Below the pieces are notes generated by a model. The model did not search any database. It saw only the letters and a program-made list of their open reading frames with translations, and was not told where the DNA came from. A program made the position numbers and the translations under genes. From Halisarca cf. caerulea (taxonomy: Eukaryota; Porifera; Demospongiae; Chondrillida; Halisarcidae), in assembly GCA_963170055.1 (NCBI GenBank), contig CAUJGJ010000003.1, positions 1,776,569 through 1,840,568 on the forward strand: a stretch of DNA of 64,000 nt, in the 5' to 3' direction. The first letter of the stretch is position 1; every line of letters begins with the position of its first letter. Positions 1 through 13,866 of the stretch are shown here, one piece after another.

Positions 1-58
1 TCAAAATAGAGAAATGACATTGACAAATTGCAACTCATACTCATTGAAGAGAACTGAC

Positions 59-423
59 CAATTTCACAGTATCTTCCACTGTAACCAAATGAACAGGAGC
101 AGTATCCTTCATAGCAAGTTCCATTGTTTGAACAACGTCCTTCACCTTCAGCAAAGAGGAAGGATGACACAACTCAATGCACTGAACTTGATATCTCGTG
201 AGACGGTGCCACTCACAGCTTTCACGACTGCAGTCGTATCCTTGGTAACCACTTGGACAGATGCAGTTGAAACTACTGTTACACCTTCCTCCATTGTAGC
301 AGGTGAGCCCACTACCACAATAAACTGGCATTGTACCATTTGTAGGAGGCCTAGTTACATTGGTAGGAGGTACAGTGCCGTTGGTAGGAGTCACTGTGAC
401 ATTGGGAGGCGTGACGGTTCCAT
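59..423 (-). CDS. EGF gene cassette 4, first two exons (exons 23-24), continues left
   Basis: 217..423 (207 nt) encodes a Thr/Pro linker plus EGF1 (CGSGLTCYNGG...), and 59..145 (87 nt) encodes EGF2. The second exon ends at GAAATTG|gtcag rather than the GTGAG donor of its three paralogues, so the donor has changed. The linker has also diverged (PPNVTVTPTNGT), making this the least similar linker. The rest of the cassette and the gene's 3' end lie left of position 1. Confidence 0.82.
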
Positions 424-3400
424 CTGTAGGACAAACAGACCAAAAACTATGCATTCATTACATGCTATAAAGGAAGGTCGTGATTATGCATCTGGCTATG
501 GCAATTCTATATTCTGTCATGTGATAGATGCTACATTCGGTAGGTTAGGATGTACACATATGTACGGGATAGAACGAAAAAAGTTTACGTGAAGTAAAGT
601 GATCACGATGTAGGAACTCAGTGATCAGTCCGTGATAGATACATAATTAAGCTCTAGAAGTGAATGGTATTATGCTAAGAGGCGTTATCACATTACAGGT
701 AATCTTACCAACGGTGTCTTCCAGTTTTAGTACCTCTACTCTGGACAAACGTGGATGTCATATTGTCTTCGTCTTCCTCGAGTTGGATGAAGAAATTTTG
801 CACTCATCAGATTATATTTAACAGTAAATATATAGTTGCTAGGCAAAGGGATTGACATCGTCTTAGATATAAACAAACAGACGCGTTTCACCTCCCGCAA
901 AGCAAGGAAATAATCTATACGCCAGTTCGTGCTCTCCTGAAAATGAGTAGACTAGTGCGCAAAAGTATCCATAAATATCCTGAAAATAGCACGACTGCTC
1001 ATTCCATCCCCGTCTATGTGATCCGCGGAATGATGCTCCTAACTGTAGGTCGTACATGTTCAAGAAGAGTACTTAACAATCGTTCATATTGTTAAATAAC
1101 TGTTTCTAGATTTGTCACATCAAATTAACGCTGTATTATGAAGAAACGGTACAGTGCGCGATTGTCCTTGTATCATTTTCGTATCATGTGGATTGACGTT
1201 GACATCAAAGTAAGGTTAAATCGCTTTCAGTGCAGTCTCTCGTGGTGTAGAGCAACAGGATCACGGTCTTGACTTCCCATGATCACGATGCAAATTTTAG
1301 GGATCACGATGTCCCTACTCTGTGATCACAGCATACCTGCTCAGTGATCACGGCGTATCAGTTCCGTGATCACAGTGTAAGATAAACATAATAAAAACCC
1401 TTCACATCAACTTTTCTATTCTATACCGTATATCATCCACAGGACTCTAATGTCCATTGGGTCTCTTGTAAAGATATGGTGCAAATCTACATAGGTGTAT
1501 CTTGGTGGACTGCATACATTAGATACGTATGTATGGTTAGGTTGGGCTAGCATGGAGTTTGGCCTGCAAGGTATGCACCCTTACTTCAGCATTACAGCAA
1601 AAGGAATATTGTACGTGACTTACTGTACACGATATGTCTAGAGTAAAAGACTCAGCAGTGAAATCTAACTACACAGCACATCGCTGTGTTCATTAATAAT
1701 TCCAATACATACATCCCACTACAGAGAATGAATATGCATGCTAGTGGACTAAGTAGAAAGTGATAAGGTGTAAGTTGGTCCTATTATTTTCCTTTCTCAA
1801 CTACCCACAGCTTTCAAAGTGAGCACTGAGTCAATACAATTCAGTAAACTGAAACCTAAACTACTTACAATCTTTCACAACACTCATACAGGAAGTCAAG
1901 TATAGCAAGTAACAGTTACAAAGTACAGATAACAAATTTTCCCAGGATTCTTGACCTTTCTTATTAAGCAAAATAGACAACTGTACATTTAAAAGGAGTA
2001 CAATAATGATGGAAAAATATGATCCTAATGTATGACTGACTATAAGGAATTCAGTCAGGACAATCAGATGAGTGATTATACTGTACACACAAACAAAGCT
2101 CAGGTTGACAATACATACGTATGTACAATAAATGAGGACATTTCAACAAGACAATCACCAACTCACTAGTGGCAGCAACTGTGGAAGTGCAGTCATATCC
2201 AGTGTAGGGATGGGGGCAGTTACAGGTGTAGTTCTCACAGCTACCGTTGTTGTAGCAGACAGTCTCGTTGTACATGCCACACACTTCCAGAACTGAACAC
2301 AACACAACACAAGAGGTAACACTTGTTCCTTCAAGAGACACACACTAGGGGCCAACCTGTTTCACAATACTGTCCTGTGTAACCAGTTGTACATGAACAG
2401 TAACCATCATAGCAAGATGCATTGTTCTGACAAGGCTGGTTACCTGAAGGCAGTGAGGATCAATATGAGAATAAAGAATGTTTTATTGCTCTTCTGCATA
2501 AAAACTCACAGTCTCTCAGTTGGCAGTATGGAGGGAGGTAGTTACCCACACAGGTACAGGTGGAATTGCTACAAGTTCCATTGTTGTAACAGTAGCTACT
2601 GCCACACACAGGACCGGGAGCTGAAGGATATAGAAGATTAATCGGAACCAATACTTGCATACATAATGCATACATACACAAGTACGTACAGTAGGGATCA
2701 AAAACATTGCGACCCGTAATACGTGCGTATTGCATACGTATTACTGTGCGCAATTACTCTGCGTAATAACAGAATACCGTAATTACGTAGTATAATTACG
2801 TAGCGCAACTTCGCTCTGTTGTACCTTTAGGAAGTCTTTCTGTGCTCTTCAAACATTGGTTAAACTTCGACCTTGTTTTTGGTATGCCTTTGAACAGGCG
2901 TTGGCCAACCTACGTGGAGATTTCTTGGCCAATGTCACAACTTACTAGTTCGGCAAGTCACACATCAAGACGGAAATGTTCTCTTTTTCTGACCAAAACA
3001 CTAAACCACGCGTTCTCCTTATCAAAATGGGAACAATCTTGGAGATATAAGCTTATGGCTACGCATGTAAGTAGGCTACGAGCTGATAACGAGTGAAAAT
3101 ACCCGTCTACTCCATGGGTTTCTCTAGTGTCTTCCAAAGAGTCATAATCAACATTGATTGCAATATTCCTTCATTTCAAAGACTTTGAAACTAAGTTAAG
3201 AGACTCAGTGAACGACATTTCAAAGGTCGCCGCTATGGCCATTTTGTCATTGGTGGCGGATCTAATATTGGTGTGCGTAAAATTACGCAGCCCTAAATGA
3301 TCTGTAATATGCAATGCAATGCAAAGAGTAATTTTTCCGCAATACGCTTGGTAATCACTACGTAAAACGATGCGTATTAATGTTACAAAATGTAAACTTT

Positions 3401-3508
3401 ATTTTGATCCCTACCGTATGTACATACTGTATGTACTGTATGCATACATAATAAAAGCTATAGTCAGACTATAGAATGATCACAACCAAATGTACCCACA
3501 CACATGCA

Positions 3509-3574
<66 letters not shown>

Positions 3575-3576
3575 TA

Positions 3577-3654
<78 letters not shown>

Positions 3655-6600
3655 AATTTCACAACGAGATCCTGTGAATCCAATGGAACAAGAGCAGTAA
3701 TTCCCAGAAGAACAGTAAGCATTGTTCAGACATGGAGGGTCACCTAAGGACGACCACAAATACCATGAATAAAAATATTACAGCATGGAGTAGTGCTAGT
3801 TTGTACAATGCACATGCATGCGACCTGTAGGTAGTGGTTACTCATGGGCTTTTATACTCAACTCACAGACATTCTGAGTACAGCTTTGTCCTGTGTACTC
3901 TGAAGTACATCTACATGTGTTGTTCACACAAGATCCATTGTTGTAGCAAATGGTTCGGTTTGGTGCTGATCCACAGACTTCCAGCACTGTAAAGAAATAA
4001 CAAAAATGTAAGTACTCTCAAGTATACATGACCTTCCACTCATTAGCAACACACACTACTCACATGTTTCACAAAAGCTTCCACTGTAGCCAAATGAACA
4101 GGAGCAGTATCCCTCGTAGCAAGTTCCATTGTTTGAACAACGTCCTTCACCTTTAGCAAAGAGGAAGGATGACACAACTCAATGCACTGAACTTGATATC
4201 TCTTGAGACAGTGCCACTCACAGCTTTCACGACTGCAGTCGTATCCTTGGTAACCACTTGGACAGATGCAGTTGAAACTTCCATTACAGCTCCCTCCATT
4301 GTAGCAGTAGAGCCCACCACCACAGTTAACTGATGTGGTGCCATTAGTGGGGGGTGTGGTAACATTAGTAGGGGGTGTGGTGCCATTAGTGGGAGGAGTC
4401 GTTACATTAGCTAAATGTACGTACATGGGTAGAGTATGCATATCAAAATGAACAAGGCATTGAACTTGACACTAAGTGTGATCATAAGTCATTTTGAAAA
4501 AGAGAATACGTTCACGTTCTGTATGTGGTAAAATGGTTAGGAAAATTAATAATGTCAAGATGTCATCCCAAGACACTAAACACTCTCACATGATAAATGC
4601 ATACATACAGTACCTACAAACTGTGTAATACTGAACAGTAAATATGACTAGTGTTAAAGAAGTATTTGTTGTACCATATAGCTGGAAAGGTTCGCGTGGA
4701 ATTCATTTTGGTGGATTGGCAGTTTTCATGTCCAGCGCCAAAATATAATCCGCAAAATATTATGACATTTCACTGAGGGGAGTTCAAACCACAGGTATTT
4801 CATACTATGCAACCGTAGAATATCTATGAATAAACAAGGAGCAACCTGCTGATATGCGGCATGGGAAGGTGCCCCAATACACTCTGTTCTCAACATCACT
4901 AAAGGCAATAGCATACAGGTAGTGCAGGCTGCTTTCTTTTGCAAGACAATTACTGAACATTGGATACTTGGGGTACAGAACCCTCAAAAAATATTATGCC
5001 CATGTACACAGCTGTCCACGGGGAACTCCATTGCCATTCCTTACGTTATGTCACACGCTCTTTTCAATCTTCCCCAAGGCCAGTGTATCCGTGCTGCTGC
5101 AGCTATCTTCTCCGAATCAGGCATGTGATTAATCATAGATTATGAATATAATTATAGTGTCCTGAGAAAGCAATCACCAAAATTATAATTGGCAGTGTTA
5201 AATTTCTGTACTATTCGCCAAATTTCCTTCCTGCCAACCTGTCCGGCTATACGGTAAGTAATTCTGAACCTCAACGTCTGTGCATAGGCACAGAAGTACT
5301 GTACAACAACAGTAGTCTGGTGTAACTGACCCAATCTCACTCGGCCATTTTCGTGGACTAACATCACCAGGCGAGCGAGGATTGGGTCTGGTGTGGTCAT
5401 GCACCCAAATCTGTGCTGTGGGGGCGGGGTCAATGATGACACTGTTTTTTTTCATTCACATTTTCTTTCTTTTTCATGAAGCACACAAATGTAGGCATAT
5501 CAAAACGGGCTATTTCATTTATTGCAAGGCAAAATGAAGTCCTTCGGTGCATTCAAGTGTATACTTTCATTGGCAAGCAACTTGCCGTACTTTTCTTTAG
5601 AATATTGGCCTCTTATTGCAAGGCAAACTGAAATCACATGGTGTACTAGAGCGTATACCCTTCGTCAGAGAATTCATGAGTTTTATACATTTCATAGTCA
5701 TGGCTCTTTCTGTATCGAGGCCCAATGACTTGCTGGTTGGCCTTACGAAAACTACAGATTCGAGAAGAACAGAATTTTGCTGAATTTGTCTCGTAACAGC
5801 CAGCCATCTAACACTTAGACCATGAAAAGTCCTGGGAACGCTTAAATCAGCTTCGAAACACTTAGCCAAATCGAGAGCCAAAATATTGTACACGGTAAAA
5901 GACGTTCTTGAATCTAATTGGTAGCACGATTTAGTGCCATGTGACACAACTCTTGATACATGACCACACCAGACCCAATTCTCGCTTACTCAGTGATGTC
6001 GGTCCCCGAGAATGGCCAAGCGAGATTGGGTCAGCTACGCCAGACTACAGCAACAGTGTGCACAACCATGAGTACATCCATACAGTATCATTGTTCATGT
6101 AATGTACGCTGTCTATGAAAGTTGGTTAATCAAATACAGTATACGTACTTAAACAGTCTACTCTCAAACTACGAGGTAAGCATGGAAATAACTCCTACTG
6201 TACAATCTGTTCTAATCAAACAAAAACATTCTCAACTCACTGGTAGTATTGACCATGGAAGTGCAGTCATATCCAGTGTAGGGATGGGGGCAGTTACAGG
6301 TGTAGTTCTCACAGCTACCGTTGTTGTAGCAGACAGTCTCGTTGTACATGCCACACACTTCCAGAACTGAAGACAACACAACACAAGAGGTAACACATGT
6401 TCTTTCAAGAGACACACACTAAGAGTCAACCTGTTTCGCAATACTGTCCTGTGTAACCAGTTGTACATGAACAGTAACCATCATAGCAAGAAGCATTGTT
6501 CTGACAAGGCTGGTCACCTGAAGGCAGTGAGGATCAATATGAGAATAAAGAATGCTTTCATTGCTCTTCTGCATAAAAACTCACAGTCTCTCAGTTGGCA

Positions 6601-9600
6601 GTATGGAGGGAGGTAGTTACCCACACAGGTACAGGTGGAATTGTTACAAGTTCCATTGTTGTAACAGTAGCTACTACCACACACAGGACCAGGAGCTGGG
6701 GAAACATTGTATGATTGCATGGGGAAAAAATATTACAAAAGTCAGTAGTAACCCACACATTACATGAGGTGTTCTTATTCTAATAAATCACAACTGTAAA
6801 GACAATGCCATATTGATAACTCATAGATAACATCACATAGATAATCTTTTTAGATGATGAAAGGAGCCTTTGTTAGTCGATATTGATCCTCTTGCCAAGA
6901 AAAAAACATACAATCTAATCCACTAAAAATGAATCCACTTAAAATAGGTTGCCAAGCTGCTTGGTTAACATTTAGGTTAGACCAACCAGCAATTCAGGAA
7001 ACTTTCTTTCCTTTAGCCCCCCTCCCCCCCGAGCTTTCCTAGATTCGCCCCTGATACCATACACACATTAATACGTACTATACATAAATACACGTACATA
7101 CCAATTTCACAACACACGAACACACACACACACACCAATTTCACAACGAGATCCTGTGAATCCACTGGAACAAGAGCAGTAATTCCCAGAAGAACAGTAA
7201 GCATTGTTCAGACATGGAGGGTCACCTGAGGAAGGGCACAACATATGATGAGAAAATACTAGAACATGGAGCATGTATTTAAGTACGTACTAGTATGTAC
7301 TAGTTCATACGTATGTACATGCATATGCATGCAACCTGCAAATACAGGTTACTCATGAGGTAATTACGTATTCAAACGTCTCAACTCACAGACATTCTGA
7401 GTGCAGCTTTGTCCTGTGTACTCTGAAGTACACCTACATGTGTTGTTCACACAAGATCCATTGTTGTAGCAAACAGTTCGGTTTGGTGCTGTCCCACACA
7501 CTTCCAGCACTGTAAAGAAATAACAAAAATGCCAGTGTTGTAAGTGTACATGACCTTCCACTACACCAGCAACACACACTACTCACATGTTTCACAAAAG
7601 CTTCCACTGTAGCCAAATGAACAGGAGCAGTATCCATCAAAACAGGTTCCATTGTTTGAACAACGTCCTTCACCTTCAGCAAAGAGGAAGGATGACACAA
7701 CTCAATGCACTGAACTTAATATCACGTGAGACAGTGCCACTCACAGCTTTCACGACTGCAGTCGTATCCTTGGTAACCACTCGGACAGATGCAGTTGAAA
7801 CTTCCATTACACCTTCCTCCATTGTAGCAGTAGAGCCCACCACCACAGTTAACTGATGTGGTGCCATTAGTGGGGGGTGTGGTAACATTAGTAGGGGGTG
7901 TGGTGCCATTAGTGGGAGGAGTCGTTACATTAGTGGGAGGAGTTGTTGCATTAGCTAGATGTTGATAGAGCATATCAACCAGAACATTGCATTGAACTTG
8001 GCACTAAGTGTGATTATGAGACATTAAAATAAGGCACTTCAAATTTGAGCTGAATGAAAAAATACAGTTGACTCTCATTAATACGAACTCGGTTAAGGAG
8101 TAAGATCGGATATCGTGCACAAGGTTTACCCCAGCTTACAACCCATATAAATTAATATAAATGAACTCGGCTTAGTATGCAAACAGATAATACGAATTAT
8201 CTGATAAAAAGTACAGATTATTTTTCCACTACTAGGCTTCTTCTATACATAATTACATTGGATAACAATTACAAGGGCCACAGCTGGTAGTTTTTCAGCT
8301 TTCAGTTCCCACTGAGCACACAGAGTGATTATTGTGGCAGTTGAACGCAAAGACGAACTGAAGATGACTACGAAGAAGAAGATTGCCGATAGCTTCAATA
8401 TGCCAAAGACTACCCTTTTCACCATTGTAAAGAACAAGACTAAGATCATGGAAGCCTTTGAACAGTCAAATTCAAACGATTACACGCCGCGGTGCACGAC
8501 AACTTTGAAGGCTCACTGCTTAAGTGGATTAGCCAGGCAAGGAGTATCAACGTGCCCCCTAGGGTGATAGATATAATAGATTTAGGCTAAACATATTCGG
8601 TTTTAGTTTGCCTTGACTCAAAAATATTGTTACAGTTTGTAGGGCTGACATTTTATTGATTTTTGTGCTATAATTTATACAATTACGTAGTACATAATAA
8701 CTATTCTATAGACTAAGTGTGTATTATACTGCTATGTAGCTATGTAATACACAAGTCAAAAATGGGTCTTTTGGTTAACAAGTACTCCTGATAAGGAGCA
8801 CTAATTTGGAAGGTCCCCTGGTGTACTTACCAATGAGAGTCAACTGTACGTAGTAAAATGGATGGGTAAAATATCTCAACACACAAAAGCAGTCCCACAT
8901 GATAATTGTAGTCAGTGTGCACAAATGAAGATCGAGTTTTACTTCCAGTGAACAAGACGTAAAGGGTGCGATCTACAGCTTATGAATGAGAAATTATAAG
9001 AGAAATGATGAGAACTATTACTCTATTGAACAGCGCCACGGAAGAATCTCTTAAACGCCTTGATTGTTTGAGAGAATAACGATGTTATCGCACCCAGAGA
9101 AATACACTGCATGCAGATTGCTAAAGTGCTATCTTTCCGGTTAAAGTTTTAGTCAAGGTTTGTACGTTTGCTGCAATACTTCAAATCGATTTCCTATGCA
9201 AATATGCTTGCACTGGAACGTCGTTGGCAGAGGTTGGTTATCAAAGGGCTAGCGGGTTCGAAATTCAGCAAAAACCGAACACGCTAGCCCAAGTTTGTGG
9301 GCGTGAAGTAATCTCTATTCGGGCTAGACTGTCTCCGCGTTTTTCTCGCCTGTAGGGTGCTAGCAGAGACAGGCTAACTTGTTAGACCACCCATTTAGTG
9401 GCTGCCCTCGAATTGAGACTGCGCTTGACGGTGAGCAAAGGTAAATTGTAGCCGCTCTCAAATAAACGACGCAAATCAATGAAAGGGCTATTGTACTATA
9501 CACAAAAAAATAAATATTCAATGCAACGTTTAGGCTGAAGGTTCTTGACTATGGCTCACTGCATTCCAAAAAAAAGTCTACACGGATACATGGCAATGAT

Positions 9601-12600
9601 GTAAGGAGAATTCGAGAGTGGAAGAAGCAAAGAGAAGTGCTAGAGAGACTACCGGCGAAGAAACGCGATCGGCGATTTTGTCCTTTTCTTGACACGCACC
9701 GCGTGCCTGTCGTGGTTGTTTTCAGGTTCTGGGATAACAGTCAGGACCTCGCCCAAGAATGGAATACATAATGTCTTGTATGCGTGGTGCGCGCACACAA
9801 TGTTGTTTAAGCAGAACATTCACTGGGCTTGCCATGGCCCAAAAGAATTAACGCCACTCTCGAATAGACACCGCACTACTTGGGACTTGAAAATAATAGT
9901 AGCTGCAGTGTGCATTCGAATAAATACGGGCCAAAATAGTACTTACAAAAAGTGAGGCGATATTTATAGGGAACTAAATAGGATGACCTTTAAAAGATAA
10001 TATGGATGGTACAAAACTCTTTGATGGCTAAATCATAAGTGAAAAGAACCTTTGACTTAAAGAATAAGATGAGTAAAAATACTTAATATTGGCTACAAAA
10101 CTGCTAGGTAGACAAATGGTAATAGATTACAAATGGCTAAACACTGATCTGTAAGGTCTACTAGAGCAAAGGGTGAACTACAGAAAAGATAACCTAAACT
10201 TCCACGACTAATCAATTACATCATAAAGAAAAGCAAACAAACCAATACACACACAGAAGCCTTACAAATACAAGTATGTACTCATGTTCAATCACATAAA
10301 CCAGTAATATACTATAGCTAGTTCAATCAAACAATGCAGGGATTGTTACAAGCTAGTTCCATTATTGCATTTTTCACACACAGTGAACACAGAAGTGTGT
10401 AAAGCAACAGTGTGTACAAACAGGATTAGCTAAGTACAGTCAACCCCACAGTAAGACCATCTCGGAATTAGGACCAAGTAGTCCGGAATATCTCCAATAC
10501 TCTAACATAGAAAACAGTTCAGAATAAAGACCGCTATTCTCCCTCTGAGTGTAAAAACCTTACAAATAAGACCTCTCTTGCATTAGTCTACCTATATGTT
10601 TACACCTTTTAGGTTCCAAAAGCACTCCAACAGTTGATGGCGATATTGAACATGCAGTCCCATATTCGTGATCCTATTAGTTGAATAACTGAGCGGTGGT
10701 TACAAAAGGGAGATTAATGCAGCTATCTACATTTAGTTTGCATTTCATGTGCATACTGACTTACTGGAATGGCTTGTTGATTAGTGATGCCATTTGGGAT
10801 TGTTCATCCAGTACTTCCAGAAATAAGACCACCTCACAATTCAGACCAGTTGTACTGGTCCCGAGGGAGGTCTTATTTGTGAGGTTCTACTGTACATTGA
10901 TATGTGACATACTGTATGTGTCCATAAAACAAGTTGAGTCATTCATCAAGACTATTGTACAGAAATTGCATAATCCACTATAATTGTGAAAATGAGGTAG
11001 CCATGGAAACAACTCCTACTGTACAATCTGTTCTAATCAAACAGAAACATTCTCAACTCACTGGTAGTATTGACCATGGAAGTGCAGTCATATCCAGTGT
11101 AGGGATGGGGACAGTTACAGGTGTAGTTCTCACAGCTACCGTTGTTGTAGCAGACAGTCTCGTTGTACATACCACACACTTCCAGAACTGAAGACAACAC
11201 AACACAAGAGGTAACACTTGTTCCTTCAAGGGACACACACTAAGAGCCAACCTGTTTCACAATACTGTCCTGTGTAACCAGTTGTACATGAACAGTAACC
11301 ATCATAGCAAGATGCACTGTTCTGACAAGGCTGGTCACCTGAAGGCAGTGAGGATCAATATGAGAAATTCAATAAAGAATGTTTTATTGCTCTTCAACAT
11401 CAAAACTCACAGTCTCTCAGTTGGCAGTATGGAGGGAGGTAGTTACCCACACAGGTACAGGTGGAATTGTTACAACTTCCATTGTTGTAACAGTAGCTAC
11501 TGCCACACACAGGACCGGGAGCTGAGGGTTAGTGGCAAGACACGGAAAAATAATACAAACTATGCAATAGCATATGCTGTTTCAGTATGGAATCACTACA
11601 GTACTACACACATACCAATTTCACAACGAGATCCTGTGAATCCAGTGGAACAAGAGCAATAATTCCCAAAAGAACAGTAAGCATTGTTCAAGCACGGAGG
11701 GTTGCCTGTGGATGCATACAAGTGTATTGCATTATACAGCACTGAATAGAGTATGCACATGTAGGTTTTCATGAGTGAAACTTTACAAGATCTTGTAACT
11801 CCTCAACTCACAGACATTCTGAGTACAGTTTTGTCCTGTATACTCTGAAGTACATCTACATGTGTTGTTCACACAAGATCCATTGTTGTAGCAAATAGTT
11901 CGGTTTGGTGCTGTCCCACACACTTCCAGCACTGTAAAGAAAAAACAAAAATGTACGTAAGTACTCTCAAGTATACATGACCTTCCATTACACCAGCAAC
12001 ACACACTACTCACATGTTTTACAAAAGCTTCCACTGTAGCCAAATGAACAGGAGCAGTATCCATCAAAACAGGTTCCATTGTTTGAACAACGTCCTTCAC
12101 CTTAAGCAAAGAGGAAGGATGACACAACTCAATGTACTGAGCTTGATATCACGTGAGACAGTGCCACTCACAGCTTTCACGACTGCAGTCGTATCCTTGG
12201 TAACCACTCGGACAGATGCAGTTGAAACTTCCATTACACCTTCCTCCATTGTAGCAGGTGAGCCCACTACCGCAGTTAACTGATGTGGTGCCATTAGTGG
12301 AAGAAGTGGTCCCATTGGTAGTTGTATTACTTGAGGTGCTTTGACAACACACTAGATAACAATATAGGTTAGGTAGGTATTCATATTATTGTAAAATAGC
12401 CTGAGGATACTCAAAAAACAAATCCAGATATGTCAGTATAATACAGTAAAATCTCATTTAATAAATAATTATTACAACCTTGATCTTCCTATGAGAAGAT
12501 CAAATTATCCATAAGTTCCAAATATCCAGCCACATGCATACCTTATCACACTAAATTTTCGAAGAGCTTAACTTTCGTGATTTTGAGGATGATCACTGGA

Positions 12601-13829
12601 GCACGAAATTTGCTCACCGTGAAAAATTGGTACACTGTTTAGCAGGTAGTAGTTAAATTACAGACCTATGAAATTTATCTTCACAAACATTTCAAAGTGG
12701 CCAACCATGAAAATTTAGCTCCTCAAAAATTAGGGCTGCTATGCAGTATGTATTCCATACATTTGGAATGGTACATTCTTCAATATTTGAACTAAACCAG
12801 ACATTGTAATAATCATGATCCTAATTATCAAGAACTGACTGTACACACAATATCTGTTGCTGAAATAAATGGGTTATAACAAGTGAAGCAATTAAAAATT
12901 TAATTGTTTTACTTGTTAACCCAATTCAAAATGTGGGGTTTTCTTCCCATGCACAGTCCCTCACAATTACACTTCAATTCACAACCTTAGGCAGAATCTC
13001 ATTACTATAGTGTAAGAAATCCCAGAGGACATGAAATCCATTACTGCAATCCACTATAACCAGTAAAAGTGTCACAGACAGATAAATTGGGCTATTGGGT
13101 GCATTTTCTTATTAATTGTAGAATATATTGGATATGAATGCTTTGAAAAATGTCATTCCACTGTACACAGTACATTCCCACCCCACCTGACAGCAGTGTC
13201 AGTGTCCACTAGTGTCCAACCTTTCCTCCAAATCATCCATTGATTCAAAAGGCTCTAGGAACCTTATCAACTAAATGTTCCAGAAAAGGGGTTGAAGTAG
13301 GAAGGGTCTGCATGTGCTGACCAACAGTAAGAAGGTGAACCTAAACATTGCCAGAATAGCTATGAAAACACTTGGATGCAGGATTCACAGTAAAGGCTTG
13401 GGACAGAAACTACATAGAGGTTATTGTAGAATGTACTATGTGTGAACATCCTGTCAACACCATTATCCCTAGGGACATGTCAGAGGTCAACGTTCAGGTT
13501 CACAATATTCATGAGTGACTTCCCATTGATAACAACATTCATTGACATATCACCTACTCACACTTGCATGAATCCATGGAGGGTGGCCATTTCTGGTTGC
13601 AAGAATCATAGATACTAGATTCTAGTATCTATGAAAGAATCATACTAGATACTAGAATCTAGTATGAAAGAATCATAGAGGAATTCTAGTCTGGCTTAGC
13701 CAGCCCCTTTGGCTACGTGAGACTAGAGGGATTTCATCTTGCCACACCATCCACTCTACCACTTTCAGAAATAAGGTGTTATGCATTTGGGTCGAGAAGA
13801 AACATACACATCGCAAGTATGGGAGTGTG

Positions 13830-13866
<37 letters not shown>

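Noticed and set aside
3464..3759. Open frames of CVCVCV or HTHTHT in several frames
   Set aside because: Translations of the (CA)n microsatellite; only the EGF exon 3654..3743 beside it is coding.
7096..7135. Second donor copy GAAATTG-gtatg downstream of EGF4 in cassette 2
   Set aside because: Using it would include an in-frame TGA in the extended exon, so the first donor at 7135 is preferred.
9240..9300. tRNA-like B-box word GGTTCGAAATTC
   Set aside because: No matching A box, acceptor stem or anticodon arm could be drawn around it.
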